A DNA stretch of 64,000 nucleotides. Source: Scytolyngbya sp. HA4215-MV1. GTDB lineage: Bacteria > Cyanobacteriota > Cyanobacteriia > Leptolyngbyales > Leptolyngbyaceae. The translations under genes and the position numbers were made by a program. Shown here one piece after another: positions 55,566 through 64,000 of the stretch. The DNA is taken from contig JAHHIA010000013.1 in NCBI GenBank assembly GCA_019359045.1, positions 124,001 to 188,000 of the forward strand. Direction: 5' to 3'. How positions within the stretch are numbered: the stretch's first letter is position 1; each line of letters opens with the position of its first letter. Below the pieces are notes generated by a model. It had not been told where the DNA came from, ran no database searches, and saw only the letters and a program-made list of their open reading frames with translations.

Positions 55566-56662
55566 TAGCAGTCCTAAATGAGTTGTGAGAAACAGCCATA
55601 GGTAAAAAGCTTGGGAAAATTAAAGATCTGACAATGTGTGACAAACTCAAATAGAAACTTAACCACATTGAATCATGTACACAGGTGATAGTACTCTCGA
55701 ATAAATCGTTTTGCCTGTAACCAAATATCCTCAATCGGATTCTGCTTGGGGTCATTCGGGGCAAACTGAATACAGGTAATTTTCCAGTTGGATTTATCCA
55801 ATCCTTGATCGAGCAACTTTAAATGCGCCTTCACTTCCTTAGATCGATGGTAGTGGCCCCATCCCAGAACAAGGCAATTCGGTTATCAGGATATTGAGCC
55901 ACTAGATACTTCACGAAGGCAATGGTGTGCTCAGAATTGCCCGTTTCAGCCGTTTGAATTAGGCATTGTTGGGTATGAAGATTCACTGCTCCATCATACG
56001 TTTGCTTGCTCCGTTCGTTGGTGATAGGAACCTCAATGCGCTCATCCGTTTTCCCACACACATACCCACAAACTTCTCCCCACAACAGATGACACTCATC
56101 CTCGAACAAGACGACCAACGAACCAGAGTGAATTTCACCCTGATGAGCCTCCAACCAGGCACTAATCTCCTGTTTTTTTCTCGACCAATTCGGGGTCTGC
56201 CTTGGGATTACGCTTTTGCGTCTTCTTCCAGCTAATGCCAGCCTCCTCAAACAAGGTGTAGTAACTCTGCTTGGAGTTAAACACGACCTCATACTCCTGC
56301 TCAAGGTGCTGTTGTAACTCCGGAAGATTCCAGTAATTTTTGCGCTTCAACCAGGCAATCACCTCTTGGCGTTGCCTACTGTCGAGATACCCAACAGAGC
56401 CAGGGTATCCCAATCGCAACCCTGACACCCCTGATTGCTCATAGCGTCTAGTCCATTTGCTAATGAAGCCAGAACTCACCCCTAAACTCTCGCCAATCTC
56501 GCGGTGTTTATAGCCCTTGAAAAACATCTGGACGGCGACGGCTCGTTTGAGTTCACGCGCATCAGGATTAGAGTGAATGAAGGCATTGAGTTCTTCTAGC
56601 ATGGAACAGGTTTTAGACCTACATGCCCCCTCTAGATTCTTACAACTGATTTGGGATTGCTA
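55566..56662. mobile_element. IS630-family insertion sequence, decayed
   Basis: The element is about 1.1 kb with imperfect inverted ends TAGCAGTCCTAAATGAGTTG (left) and TAGCAATCCCAAATCAGTTG (right, reverse complement), and TA at both edges, the target duplicated by IS630/Tc1-type transposons. The transposase inside is broken. The right end lies 62 bp upstream of the AraC regulator's start. Confidence 0.82.
55673..56602 (-). pseudogene. IS630 transposase, two frame changes
   Basis: Three frames together give a whole transposase. Frame one (from ATG 56602, 146 codons) has the helix-turn-helix YKHREIGESLGVSSGFISKW. A run of seven A near 56173 moves into the second frame, which has the first catalytic Asp (LFEDECHLLWGE) and the second in LFWDGATT. 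A lost base just after that Asp (expected CCCATCG, found CCATCG, near 55852) sends the frame to an early stop. The rest (SKEVKAHLKLLDQGLDK, then NPIEDIW with the third catalytic Glu) continues in the last frame to a stop at 55673. The first shift may be programmed; the second is a true defect. Confidence 0.85.
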
Positions 56663-56723
56663 TAGTAACTCACCTGTTATAGAATCGGGCACAGCTCTAA
56701 TTCTACAACATCAACGAATACTG

Positions 56724-57482
56724 ATGACTCGGTCCGAAGACATTTTAGCCATACTGGTTAAAAACATTGGAGTGAATCTCCATCATCACCATGCAGTTCA
56801 GCTTGTTATCAGTTTAGACGAACCTTATAAGGCAATCTTAGATTGTCAAGAATTTGAGGACATCCGAGGATTTTTGATTGATTCAGATATCCCTCATGCA
56901 TGTCAGTCGGCAAACGCAACCGTGTTAGTAATCAGCATTGATGCAACCTCTACAAAAGGCAGAATACTAAAGCAGCAATTATCAAATGATAAGTTTGCAT
57001 TGATTGACAAAATCTTTTCTGCTGAGGAGATTGATCACTTCTCAATAAACTATTGGCGTTATTGTAATGCTTTCAATACCGAATTTGATCCTCTTGATCT
57101 CATTTATAGCCTCTACGATGAACAAAATAATGTTGTTTCACTCGATGGGCGATCGCTCGCTGCGATCGAGTTTATCAACCAAAATATTAGCCAAACCATC
57201 CAGGTCATTAATATTGCACAGCATGTTGATTTATCTGAGAGTCGTTTACGACATTTATTTTCAGAGCAAATTGGTATTCCGATCACATCCTACATTCTGT
57301 GGACTCGGATCAAAGTCGCTTTAAGAGAAATGCTAACTCCAGGTGTATCCTTAGCGGATGCTGCCCATCGAGCTAACTTTGCAGACCATGCCCATTTCAC
57401 TCGCACCTTCAAACGAATGTTTGGGGTTTCTCCCTCTTTGCTCTTGAAGCATGGTCAATTTCTTCAGGTTTTCGGTTTGTAA
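56724..57482 (+). CDS. AraC-family transcriptional regulator
   Basis: A 252-residue regulator from ATG 56724. The open frame extends upstream into the insertion sequence, but those residues are element-derived. The N-terminal part (ILAILVKNIGVNLHHHHAVQ, VISLDEPYKAIL) is a cupin-like sensing domain. The C-terminal pair of helix-turn-helix motifs (IAQHVDLSESRLRHLFSEQI and AAHRANFADHAHFTRTFKRM) ends in FGVSPSLL, typical of the family. It is convergent with the SDR gene 33 bp away, which is a possible target. The insertion element next to its start has probably altered its promoter. Confidence 0.88.
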   Translation: MTRSEDILAILVKNIGVNLHHHHAVQLVISLDEPYKAILDCQEFEDIRGFLIDSDIPHACQSANATVLVISIDATSTKGRILKQQLSNDKFALIDKIFSAEEIDHFSINYWRYCNAFNTEFDPLDLIYSLYDEQNNVVSLDGRSLAAIEFINQNISQTIQVINIAQHVDLSESRLRHLFSEQIGIPITSYILWTRIKVALREMLTPGVSLADAAHRANFADHAHFTRTFKRMFGVSPSLLLKHGQFLQVFGL

Positions 57483-57514
57483 GACAAATTGTTACCCTGT
57501 ATCAAGACGAACGA

Positions 57515-58144
57515 TCAGTATGTCAAAAGTGGAGTTTGCTTGCTGTACCGCATTTCAGCGGCTTCACGTAACATGAAGTCAGCCACATCAGCACGAGAGA
57601 TGTTCCCCACCTTCACTCCACTCAAATTGGTCAGGATGCGATACTTTCCAGTGCGTGCTCCGTTGGTCAAAAACCCAGGGCGGATAATTTCCCAATCCAG
57701 TTCTGACTGTCGGACGATTGCTTCCTGTCGATCTTTATCTTCGTAACCTGTTTTGAGCAATAGCGGATTGATAATTTTGTCGTAAAAGAAGCCACCGTGA
57801 CCTCGACTATCTCCCGCCCCAATACCAGTCACACAGAGGAGTCGGCGACAGGACGATTTTTTCATCGCTTCGATCACCGTTTTTGTGCCTTCCGAATAAA
57901 CGGACACGGGTTTACGCGTCGGTTTGATGCCAATAGTAATACACACTGCATCCTGCCCATTCACGGTTTGCTCAAGCACGCTTTTGTTGAGAATGTCTCC
58001 CTTGACAACATTGAGACGTTCGTGACTGATTTCCAAGCGATCAGGATTGCGGGCAATCAATGTAACTTCATGCCCTGCTTGAAGTGCCTGCTGTAAAAGC
58101 TCAAAACCTATCCCTTGAGATGCGCCAATCAATAATAATTTCAT
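57515..58144 (-). CDS. NAD(P)-binding SDR-type protein (NmrA-like)
   Basis: A 209-residue Rossmann-fold protein. The nucleotide-binding loop is GASQGIGFELLQQALQAGH, followed by LIARNPDRL. The later region WEIIRPGFLTNG matches atypical SDR proteins that lack the YxxxK active site. It may be a redox sensor or a reductase; the substrate is unknown. Proximity to the AraC regulator suggests a regulator/effector pair, but this is only positional. Confidence 0.87.
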   Translation of the reverse strand: MKLLLIGASQGIGFELLQQALQAGHEVTLIARNPDRLEISHERLNVVKGDILNKSVLEQTVNGQDAVCITIGIKPTRKPVSVYSEGTKTVIEAMKKSSCRRLLCVTGIGAGDSRGHGGFFYDKIINPLLLKTGYEDKDRQEAIVRQSELDWEIIRPGFLTNGARTGKYRILTNLSGVKVGNISRADVADFMLREAAEMRYSKQTPLLTY

Positions 58145-58664
58145 GCCTCGAGTCCATCCTTGTTATGTTATTCAGGCTGTATTTTAGGCACTAGTTCCTG
58201 CTTGAAACTGAGCCAATAGTGGAAAACTTAGATCGACATCGATTTGACGTGAGGTGAGACACCATTAACTTGAGAGCAACCAACTCTTCTGTTGGAGAGT
58301 TATTTTTGGCATTGCCCTAACGCCATTTCTCCGTCGTTAACTTCATCATTGACTTCTTGCTTAGGGATGACCCAATTCAGAATTCAGACTATTTCACCAT
58401 CGCCGAGCAAGAATAACATTGATAGCCACTGCTAGGCTTGAACAAAACGGCTATTGTTCCGATTGCCTCGTTTAGGTTCAGCATTTTTTACAGCAGCTAC
58501 CTATCACAGACTATTTCGTTGATTAATGCTTCGGATAAACTCGATCACTTCCTGGAACCCGTACAACCCTTTACGTAGAGTCAAGATAACAGTTCGCTTG
58601 AGCGGCTGTAAGTAACCTTGAATTCAAAACCAAGATTTTTTGTCAGTCCGTTCCAAGCGAATTG
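58145..58664. other. Intergenic region
   Basis: 520 bp between the SDR gene and the broken antitoxin gene. No intact gene or clear repeat recognised. Confidence 0.4.
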
Positions 58665-58928
58665 CTATACTGCTGGCTGTTCACCTTGACTTTCAATGTA
58701 ATGACGCAAAATTGAGTTGATTAAAGCTTTGTATTCACCACCTTGAGCTTGGAACCACTTCAACACATCAGGCTCAATCTGGACTAACTCCTGTGCTTAG
58801 GACGCAGGAATTCTTAAAGTAGCCTTCTCAAAAAACTCCTCTGTCAATGGTGGGATATCGGAGTAATCAATTCCTTCATCATCCATTGCCTCTAGGGCTG
58901 CCCAATTAGTACGAGAGGTATTGGTCAT
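58665..58928 (-). pseudogene. BrnA-type antitoxin with internal stop
   Basis: Read from ATG 58928: TNTSRTNWAALEAMDDEGID, DIPPLTEEFFEKATLRIPAS, then TAA at 58797-58799, then EPDVLKWFQAQGGEYKALIN, SILRHYIESQ. This is the BrnA antitoxin pattern (the DIPPLTEEFF and DVLEWFQAQG blocks) interrupted by one nonsense change. No BrnT toxin gene is found next to it. An orphan, inactivated antitoxin. Confidence 0.78.
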
Positions 58929-59264
58929 TTACATATATTTCTTCATGGTGGAGTGTGTCGTACCAAGCGAATCCATATCCCACCATCCCATCGTTTACCA
59001 AGAGAGGTATGTGTGGCGAGATCGCAGCTTCTATGTGTGTACGTGGGAGAAATGCACTCAGGTATGTCTCAAATCTGCTCCACGGAGCAAGCAATGCGGA
59101 TATACTCGCCCCTACTTCTCCCAGCGGTAATATGAGCCATGTAGCCAGCCTTAGGGGTAAAAATTACGCCAGATGCCGAAGGATAAAGGCAAACTCCGCG
59201 TGGCATTTAAAAAGTATGGTTCATAGTTAAATTGCAGTCGAACGACCAAGGCAGCGTGTAAAAA
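58929..59264. other. Intergenic stretch between broken toxin-antitoxin genes
   Basis: 336 bp. A minus-strand 62-codon frame (58906-59094) and three overlapping plus-strand frames show no recognisable protein. The expected BrnT toxin is not here. Confidence 0.4.
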
Positions 59265-59531
59265 TAACTTGAGCAACTTCTCTACAATAACTACTATGAA
59301 GCAGCCATTTCGAGCTTTTCTTTAGGAAATTTATTTTTACAAGGTCAGTGTGGTGGTCGTCCTTGCATCCAAGGGATGCGAATTCGAGTGACTGATATTT
59401 TAGAAATGTTGGCTGATAACGTTAGCTTTAATGAAATTTTAGAAGACTTCCCCGATTTGGAACTAGCAGATATCCAAGCTTGTTTGCTCTTTGCAGCTCG
59501 CCGTACTGATTTCCCCAGACTAACGGCATGA
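59265..59531 (+). pseudogene. DUF433 antitoxin, lacking a start codon
   Basis: The conserved core CGGRPCIQGMRIRVTDILEM, then EILEDFPDLELADIQACL and AARRTDFPRLTA, is intact and ends at the stop overlapping the toxin ATG by 4 bp (ATGA). Upstream of the core the frame reads LEQLLYNNYYEAAISSFSLGN without any ATG, GTG or TTG start after the stop at about 59262. That N-terminus resembles a different small antitoxin family, so the gene may be a deletion fusion. Expression is doubtful. Confidence 0.65.
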
Positions 59532-59989
59532 AGATTTGGATTGATGCTCAACTACCTCCAACACTAGCGAACTGGTTATCAGCGACTTTTGGTTAAGAAG
59601 CGTCTACCCTACGAGACTTGTCCCTTCGAGATGCTCAAGACATCGAGATTTTTGAAGTAGCACAAGCCGAAAATGCCGTGATTATGACTAAAGATAGCGA
59701 CTTCATTGATTTGGTCTGTCGCCTGGAAACACCTCCTCAAATTTTATGGTTAACCTGTGGTAATGTCACGAATCGGAATCTGCAACAATTGCTGTTAGCT
59801 ACTTTACCTGAGGCACTAGAACAACTACGGCAACGAACGATCGTCTCTACATTCGCTCCAACACCGGAATCCCCAACAACGACAAGCCCAACTTCAGCGT
59901 GCGTGCCGTCAAATCACATAACATCAACCGCGACGTGCGATCGGGTTCCTCTGCCTGGAGCACTGGACAACGATCGTAAAACTGATTGA
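59528..59989 (+). pseudogene. DUF5615 PIN-like toxin with internal stop
   Basis: Starts at ATG 59528 overlapping the DUF433 stop: KIWIDAQLPPTLANWLSATF, then G and an in-frame TAA at 59594-59596, then EASTLRDLSLRDAQDIEIF, VIMTKDSDFIDLVCRLETPP and ILWLTCGNVTNRNLQQLL. These are the DUF5615 blocks with the acidic residues of a PIN nuclease (D6, D-x-D). The family usually ends near 59850; here the frame runs on antisense into argS to 59989. A nonsense-mutated, 3'-blurred toxin partner of the DUF433 gene. Confidence 0.78.
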
Positions 59990-61607
59990 ACTTCTGACTC
60001 AACTCAAACAAGTACTGACAGAGTCGATTGGGCAACAAATCTTGCGTCACCAGATCCAACACCTCACCCAATTGCAGCAGATGTTTTGCCAACACCAGTT
60101 CCGTCTCCTCTTGCAACACAATCTTGGCATCTGCGCCCAAATTCTCAAAATCAATCTGCCCCTTACGACTAATGCCCTGCACGCGTACATAGGCATAAAT
60201 CATGTAGGGTGCAGTATTGCCCTGCAACGCCAGCATCTTGCCATAGCTAAAGATATAGTTACTGGTGCGGTTTTGACTCAAGTCCGCATACTTCACCGCA
60301 CTAATGCCCACCACCTGAGCTACATGGTCAATAAAGTCTGCGCTTTCCTGCCGCCCTTCCTCTTGCAACCGCTTTTCCAGGTCTTGACGAGCATGGGCGA
60401 TCGCTCCATCCAACAATTCCTTGAGGGGAACGGCATCTCCTGACCGGGTCTTTAGTTTTTGTCCATCATCTCCCAAAATCAGACCAAATGGAGTATGCAC
60501 AAACTCCATCTCATCCGTGATCCAGCCTGCCCGCCGCCCCACCTGAAAAATTTGGATAAAGTGATTAATTTGTTCAGAACCGACGGGATAGATCACCCGC
60601 TGCACCCGATCGACCTGCACCCGATAACGAATTGCTGCCAGATCAGTCGTTGCGTAGTTATAGCCGCCATCCGTCTTCTTAACAATCAAAGGCAGCGGCT
60701 TGCCATCTTTATTGGTAAACCCTTCCAAAAACACACACTGCGCGCCGCTATCTTCCACCAGTAACCCCAACTGCTGCAACTCTGCTACCACTTCCGGCAA
60801 AAAAGGGTTATAGAACGATTCACCTCGTTCTATAAAGCTCAAAATTCCCATCAAGTCATACGTCGCTCGGTAGGAACGACTGGAAAGCTCGCAGACGATC
60901 TTCCAGGCACGCAGCGTTTCCACATCTCCCGCCTGCAACTGCACCACCGAGAGCCGCGCCGCTTCACGAAACTCGGCATCGGCATCAAATCGTTGCTTCG
61001 CCTGTCGATAGAAAGTAGAGAGATCGCCTAAATCCAGATTTTCTGTACTGGTCAATGCTTCTGGATAAGACAGTCGCAAGTGGGCGATCAACATGCCGAA
61101 CGGCGTGCCCCAGTCGCCCACATGGCTGATTCGTTGCACATCATGTCCAACAAATGCCAAAATTCGCGCGATGCAGTCGCCAATGATGGCAGAGCGCAAA
61201 TGCCCGACATGCATCTCTTTGGCGATGTTGGGGCTGGGATAATCGACAATTACCCGTTGGGGTGACTCAACAGGCGCAACCCCCAAGCGAGGATCAAATT
61301 GCATTGCCTGGAGTTCAGCTTGCAAATATTCGGGTTTGAGGGTGAGGTTAATGAAACCGGGTCCTGCGATCGTAGGAGGGTGGCATAAATCAGAGACATC
61401 GAGATTTTGCACCAGTTGTTCGGCGATCGCTCTTGGGGGTTTGCCCACCTTCTTAGTCAGCGACATGGCAACATTTGCCTGATAGTCGCCAAACTTGGGA
61501 TTACTGGCAGGCACCAAAATCGGATCGACATTAGCATAGTCATCCCCAAATGTTGCGACAAGAGCCTGGGCAAGACATATTTTGAGTTGGGCGATCGTCG
61601 AATTCAT
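59847..61607 (-). CDS. argS: Arginyl-tRNA synthetase
   Basis: A 586-residue class I synthetase charging tRNA-Arg. The N-terminal additional domain is followed by the HIGH-type motif MHVGHLRS (His133-His136) and the ArgRS signature [15 protein letters not shown]. The anticodon-binding domain ends [13 protein letters not shown] 61607 gives the usual N-terminus ([15 protein letters not shown]). The 3' end is overlapped antisense by the run-on frame of the broken DUF5615 gene. A hairpin lies in the leader 19 bp upstream of the start. Confidence 0.97.
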   Translation of the reverse strand: MNSTIAQLKICLAQALVATFGDDYANVDPILVPASNPKFGDYQANVAMSLTKKVGKPPRAIAEQLVQNLDVSDLCHPPTIAGPGFINLTLKPEYLQAELQAMQFDPRLGVAPVESPQRVIVDYPSPNIAKEMHVGHLRSAIIGDCIARILAFVGHDVQRISHVGDWGTPFGMLIAHLRLSYPEALTSTENLDLGDLSTFYRQAKQRFDADAEFREAARLSVVQLQAGDVETLRAWKIVCELSSRSYRATYDLMGILSFIERGESFYNPFLPEVVAELQQLGLLVEDSGAQCVFLEGFTNKDGKPLPLIVKKTDGGYNYATTDLAAIRYRVQVDRVQRVIYPVGSEQINHFIQIFQVGRRAGWITDEMEFVHTPFGLILGDDGQKLKTRSGDAVPLKELLDGAIAHARQDLEKRLQEEGRQESADFIDHVAQVVGISAVKYADLSQNRTSNYIFSYGKMLALQGNTAPYMIYAYVRVQGISRKGQIDFENLGADAKIVLQEETELVLAKHLLQLGEVLDLVTQDLLPNRLCQYLFELSQKFNQFYDRCPVLQAEEPDRTSRLMLCDLTARTLKLGLSLLGIPVLERM

Positions 61608-61625
61608 AACCAGTTATAAATCTCA

Positions 61626-61652
61626 ATAAAAGCTTGGCTTTGGTGCTTTTAT
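61626..61652. repeat. Hairpin in the argS leader
   Basis: ATAAAAGC / GCTTTTAT pair across an 11-base loop just upstream of the argS start codon. It could act in the mRNA leader or be a remnant terminator. Confidence 0.4.
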
Positions 61653-62006
61653 ACAGTAGCATTGACTGATTTTAAGTCTGATGGGGGTGAACTGAAAGCA
61701 TTCTTGGGTCTCAGTTTTACTGCTTGAATTAAATCCAGAAGCATTTGAGATCGGTTCTAGACCAAAGGTTGATGTTTTGGCAACATCCGACTCATTGACT
61801 GCCAGATGGCTTTCATCGGTTCGACACACAACCCACCTAAAATTGCCACAGCGAGCTTGTATCTTACATCGTGAATGGCGCAGGTGTGACTGACATAAGA
61901 GCGTTGATCGGGTTTAGCCACTCTGAGCGACCGATCGCAGGAAGTGCCAGGAACTGCTGCCTTAAAATTATCTTAGAAGATCAAATACTAAAAAAGGGAT
62001 GCAAAT
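61653..62006. other. Intergenic region
   Basis: About 350 bp between divergent argS (-) and the C39 peptidase gene (+). A short minus frame (61623-61829) has no protein-like features. Promoters for both genes are expected. Confidence 0.4.
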
Positions 62007-62777
62007 ATGCCAATGTTCCTCAAAGTGATTACCAACACAACCTTAAAAAGGAAGCCGATCGCCTCGACTGACTTGCCAGATGACCTCAAACAACCGATTG
62101 AACGTGGGAAAGAATTGGAAATCAGTTCTTATCTGATTGAGCGCGATCATCTCAAAATCTCACTGGCAAAAGATAAATTCAAAGGGTTTAACACCTGGTA
62201 TGCCTTTGGGGGACACGTGCAGGTCATACAGGATGGCAAGGTCATTGTTCCGAAGCCAAGAATTCCCTCTGTAAAACTCAATATTCCTTACAAATCGCAG
62301 TTAGATAATGAGGAAAATCCAACCGGATCTTGTAATGTCACGTCTTTGGCAATGTGTTTACAATTTTTGGGTGCTCAACGGAAAACTAGTTCTGGGCAGT
62401 TTGAGGACGAACTGTATCGGTATGCCCAAGATCACGGCTTAAGTCGCCATGATCCCCATGATTTAGCGGTTGTTGTAGAAGCTTATGGTTGTCGAGACGA
62501 CTTTCGCAGCGACGCGACGATCGATCAGGTCAAAGATTGGCTAGCGGATGGTAAACCGATCGTCACCCATGGTTACTTCACCACCTTCGGTCACGTCGTG
62601 GTATTTGCAGGCTATGACAGCACCGGATTTCTGGTGCATGACCCCTATGGGGAATGGACGCCCTATGGCTATCGCACCGATCTTAGTGGTCAGTATGTTC
62701 ATTATTCTTACAACATGATCAAGAGTGTTTGTATCCCCGATGGCAGCTTCTGGGTACATTTTCTTTCCAAAAAATAA
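62007..62777 (+). CDS. C39-family peptidase (YvpB/Peptidase_C39_2-like)
   Basis: A 256-residue protein. The N-terminal part (about 1-75; ending FNTWYAFGGHVQVIQ) is SH3-like, and a C39-type cysteine peptidase domain follows from about residue 88. The catalytic Cys109 lies in TGSCNVTSLAMCLQFL, the His in FGHVVVFAGYD and the Asp in FLVHDPYGEW, so the triad is intact, unlike that of the exporter at 6.2-8.7 kb. There is no signal peptide or membrane segment. Similar stand-alone proteins are widespread in bacteria with unclear substrates. Confidence 0.88.
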   Translation: MPMFLKVITNTTLKRKPIASTDLPDDLKQPIERGKELEISSYLIERDHLKISLAKDKFKGFNTWYAFGGHVQVIQDGKVIVPKPRIPSVKLNIPYKSQLDNEENPTGSCNVTSLAMCLQFLGAQRKTSSGQFEDELYRYAQDHGLSRHDPHDLAVVVEAYGCRDDFRSDATIDQVKDWLADGKPIVTHGYFTTFGHVVVFAGYDSTGFLVHDPYGEWTPYGYRTDLSGQYVHYSYNMIKSVCIPDGSFWVHFLSKK

Positions 62778-62890
62778 GGACGCCTGGCCTTAGACTCTGA
62801 CGAACAATCACCACAAGCAGAGACGCAAGGCTTTGCGTCCTAAATGTAAGGCTTACGTCCTGATGTCTCATGGGTTTATGTTGTGGACAT

Positions 62891-62945
62891 GTTGTTGGTA
62901 TTTTTGAAAGCTTTGCTGAGCAAAACTTTCAAAAATACCAACAAC
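62891..62945. terminator. 27-bp inverted repeat between convergent genes
   Basis: GTTGTTGGTATTTTTGAAAG plus CTTTGCT pairs with AGCAAAACTTTCAAAAATAC plus CAACAAC, with one mismatch and a single loop base. It lies between the C39 gene and nadC and could terminate both. Its length is unusual for a simple terminator, so a small palindromic repeat element is also possible. Confidence 0.65.
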
Positions 62946-62977
62946 ACCTTTGAAACACGACCTATCTCATCATGGGA

Positions 62978-63844
62978 TTAAAGCATTCTCATACTGAGAT
63001 CGAGCCAGGTCGATCGGGTAATGGGAGCACTACTGGAAATGTAGTCCACACCCGTCTCAGCCACAGAACGAATCGTTTCCAGAGTGATGTTGCCAGAAGC
63101 CTCGATTTTGATGCGATCGCTGGTTTTGCGAATCATTGCTACAGCTTGTCTCATCATCGTTAGCGACATATTGTCTAACATAATGATGTCGGCTCCCTGG
63201 TGCAAAGCGGCTTCGACTTGTTCGAGGGTTTCGGTTTCCACTTCGATCGTCAAGGGATAGGGGATGCGTGAGCGAATTTGCGCGATCGCTGGCTCAATCC
63301 CTCCGGCAGCAGCAATATGGTTGTCTTTAATCATCACGGCATCATCCAACCCGACCCGATGGTTCACCGCGCCTCCCACCTGGGTAGCATACTTTTCTAG
63401 GGCTCTTAAGCCGGGCGTGGTTTTGCGGGTATCGGTCAAGCGGGTGGGCAAATCGGCAATCTGATCCCCATATTGACGGGTTAGGGAGGCAATACCACTC
63501 AGTCGCATTGCCAGATTCAATGCCACTCGTTCGCCCATCAGCAAGGCATCTAAGGGACCCCTGAGAGCTGCAATCACAGTACCCCGATCGCAGGTTGCGC
63601 CCTCTGCCACCAGCGTCGTAAAAGTCACATCCGGACTGAGCAGAGAAAAAACTCGCGCTGAGATCGGCAAGCCTGCGATGATCCCCGCTTCTTTGACAAT
63701 CCATTGTGCCTCACCAGGGGGCGCTCCAGTCGGAAAAAGTCCTTGAGTAGTGCGATCGCCCCGACCGATATCTTCCAACAGCCAGGTTTGTAACCAGGAG
63801 TCCAACAGCAAAAAAGGGGGCAGCACCACCGTAGAAACGTTCAT
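62978..63844 (-). CDS. nadC: Nicotinate-nucleotide pyrophosphorylase (carboxylating)
   Basis: A 288-residue enzyme converting quinolinate and PRPP into nicotinate mononucleotide in NAD synthesis. Signatures: WLLEDIGRGDRTTQGLFP, RVALNLAMRLSGIASLTRQY, DTRKTTPGLRALEKYATQVG with the catalytic Arg/Lys, GGAVNHRVGLDDAVMIKDNH, and EVETETLEQVEAAL, IIMLDNMS. Full length. It is convergent with the C39 gene. Confidence 0.97.
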   Translation of the reverse strand: MNVSTVVLPPFLLLDSWLQTWLLEDIGRGDRTTQGLFPTGAPPGEAQWIVKEAGIIAGLPISARVFSLLSPDVTFTTLVAEGATCDRGTVIAALRGPLDALLMGERVALNLAMRLSGIASLTRQYGDQIADLPTRLTDTRKTTPGLRALEKYATQVGGAVNHRVGLDDAVMIKDNHIAAAGGIEPAIAQIRSRIPYPLTIEVETETLEQVEAALHQGADIIMLDNMSLTMMRQAVAMIRKTSDRIKIEASGNITLETIRSVAETGVDYISSSAPITRSTWLDLSMRML

Positions 63845-64000
63845 ACATCACCAAAATCCTGAAATTTTTAAGTTGAGATTCTTCAAGCTTGTTCAAAAAT
63901 CCCTAAGAACCCGCTTGAATGAAAGAAGCAATGATACGATCAAAATTCATCAGTAATCCGACCGGATTATCGGGGATCAGGAGTCTGTTTCAGGCTCTTA
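63845..64000. other. Right-edge sequence upstream of nadC
   Basis: 156 bp with no supported feature apart from the expected nadC promoter. Confidence 0.4.

Noticed and set aside
58906-59094. 62-codon minus-strand frame upstream of the BrnA remnant as a possible BrnT toxin
   Set aside because: The translation lacks all BrnT blocks and overlaps the antitoxin start.
61623-61829. 68-codon minus-strand frame upstream of argS
   Set aside because: No family resemblance; overlaps the argS leader hairpin and has no good start region.

Overview
The window comes from a cyanobacterium, most likely a filamentous, non-diazotroph-type genome of the Leptolyngbya/Oscillatoria kind. The evidence is the complete clock cluster kaiA-kaiB-kaiC, a one-helix high-light-inducible protein, a Tic22-like protein, an RRM protein followed by rpsU, cyanobacteria-restricted DUF2854, DUF4278 and DUF1400 proteins, and many copies of the HIP1 octamer GCGATCGC. 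The genus assignment is inference; the phylum is well supported.

Layout. Positions 1-9449 hold a minus-strand secretion locus: a parvulin-type isomerase, a type I (HlyB-like) ABC exporter with an inactive C39 domain, and a giant repeat adhesin that runs off the left edge. Positions 9.8-26.6 kb carry mostly housekeeping and conserved cyanobacterial genes: DUF4278 and DUF2854 proteins, an S9 peptidase, an RRM protein with rpsU, a pentapeptide protein, an Hsp70-like protein, a PBP4-type carboxypeptidase, an Hli protein, a CAP protein, trpB, a GNAT acetyltransferase, a YgjP-type metalloprotease, a DUF1400 hydrolase, truB and an HD phosphohydrolase. A prohibitin-like gene and two tRNAs (Glu, Arg) follow. 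The clock block spans 28.3-35.3 kb: kaiA-kaiB-kaiC on the minus strand and, divergent from kaiA, a large CBS-PAS-histidine kinase with three degenerate receiver-like domains.

Two GT39-type membrane glycosyltransferases (35.3-38.8 kb) are followed by a repeat-rich, gene-poor stretch with a MITE-like element and a gene remnant. A second surface protein (DUF4347, lectin-like, Calx-beta, FG-GAP) lies at 40.0-43.1 kb. Positions 43.9-52.0 kb hold conserved hypotheticals, cobU, a pseudokinase-like sensor, a YrdC/Sua5 protein, prmC, a Tic22-like protein and an amino-acid-type ABC solute-binding lipoprotein.

An NLR-like Roco protein (LRR-ROC-COR-TIR) at 52.1-55.0 kb opens an accessory region. Next come a decayed IS630 element, an AraC regulator, an SDR protein and a group of broken toxin-antitoxin genes (BrnA, DUF433, DUF5615). 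The window closes with argS, a C39-family peptidase and nadC.

The most notable items are the Roco-TIR protein, the clock-adjacent multi-pseudoreceiver kinase, and the type I secretion/adhesin locus. I see no CRISPR array, no prophage and no clearly undescribed multi-gene system. All calls are by reading the translations; no database search was run.
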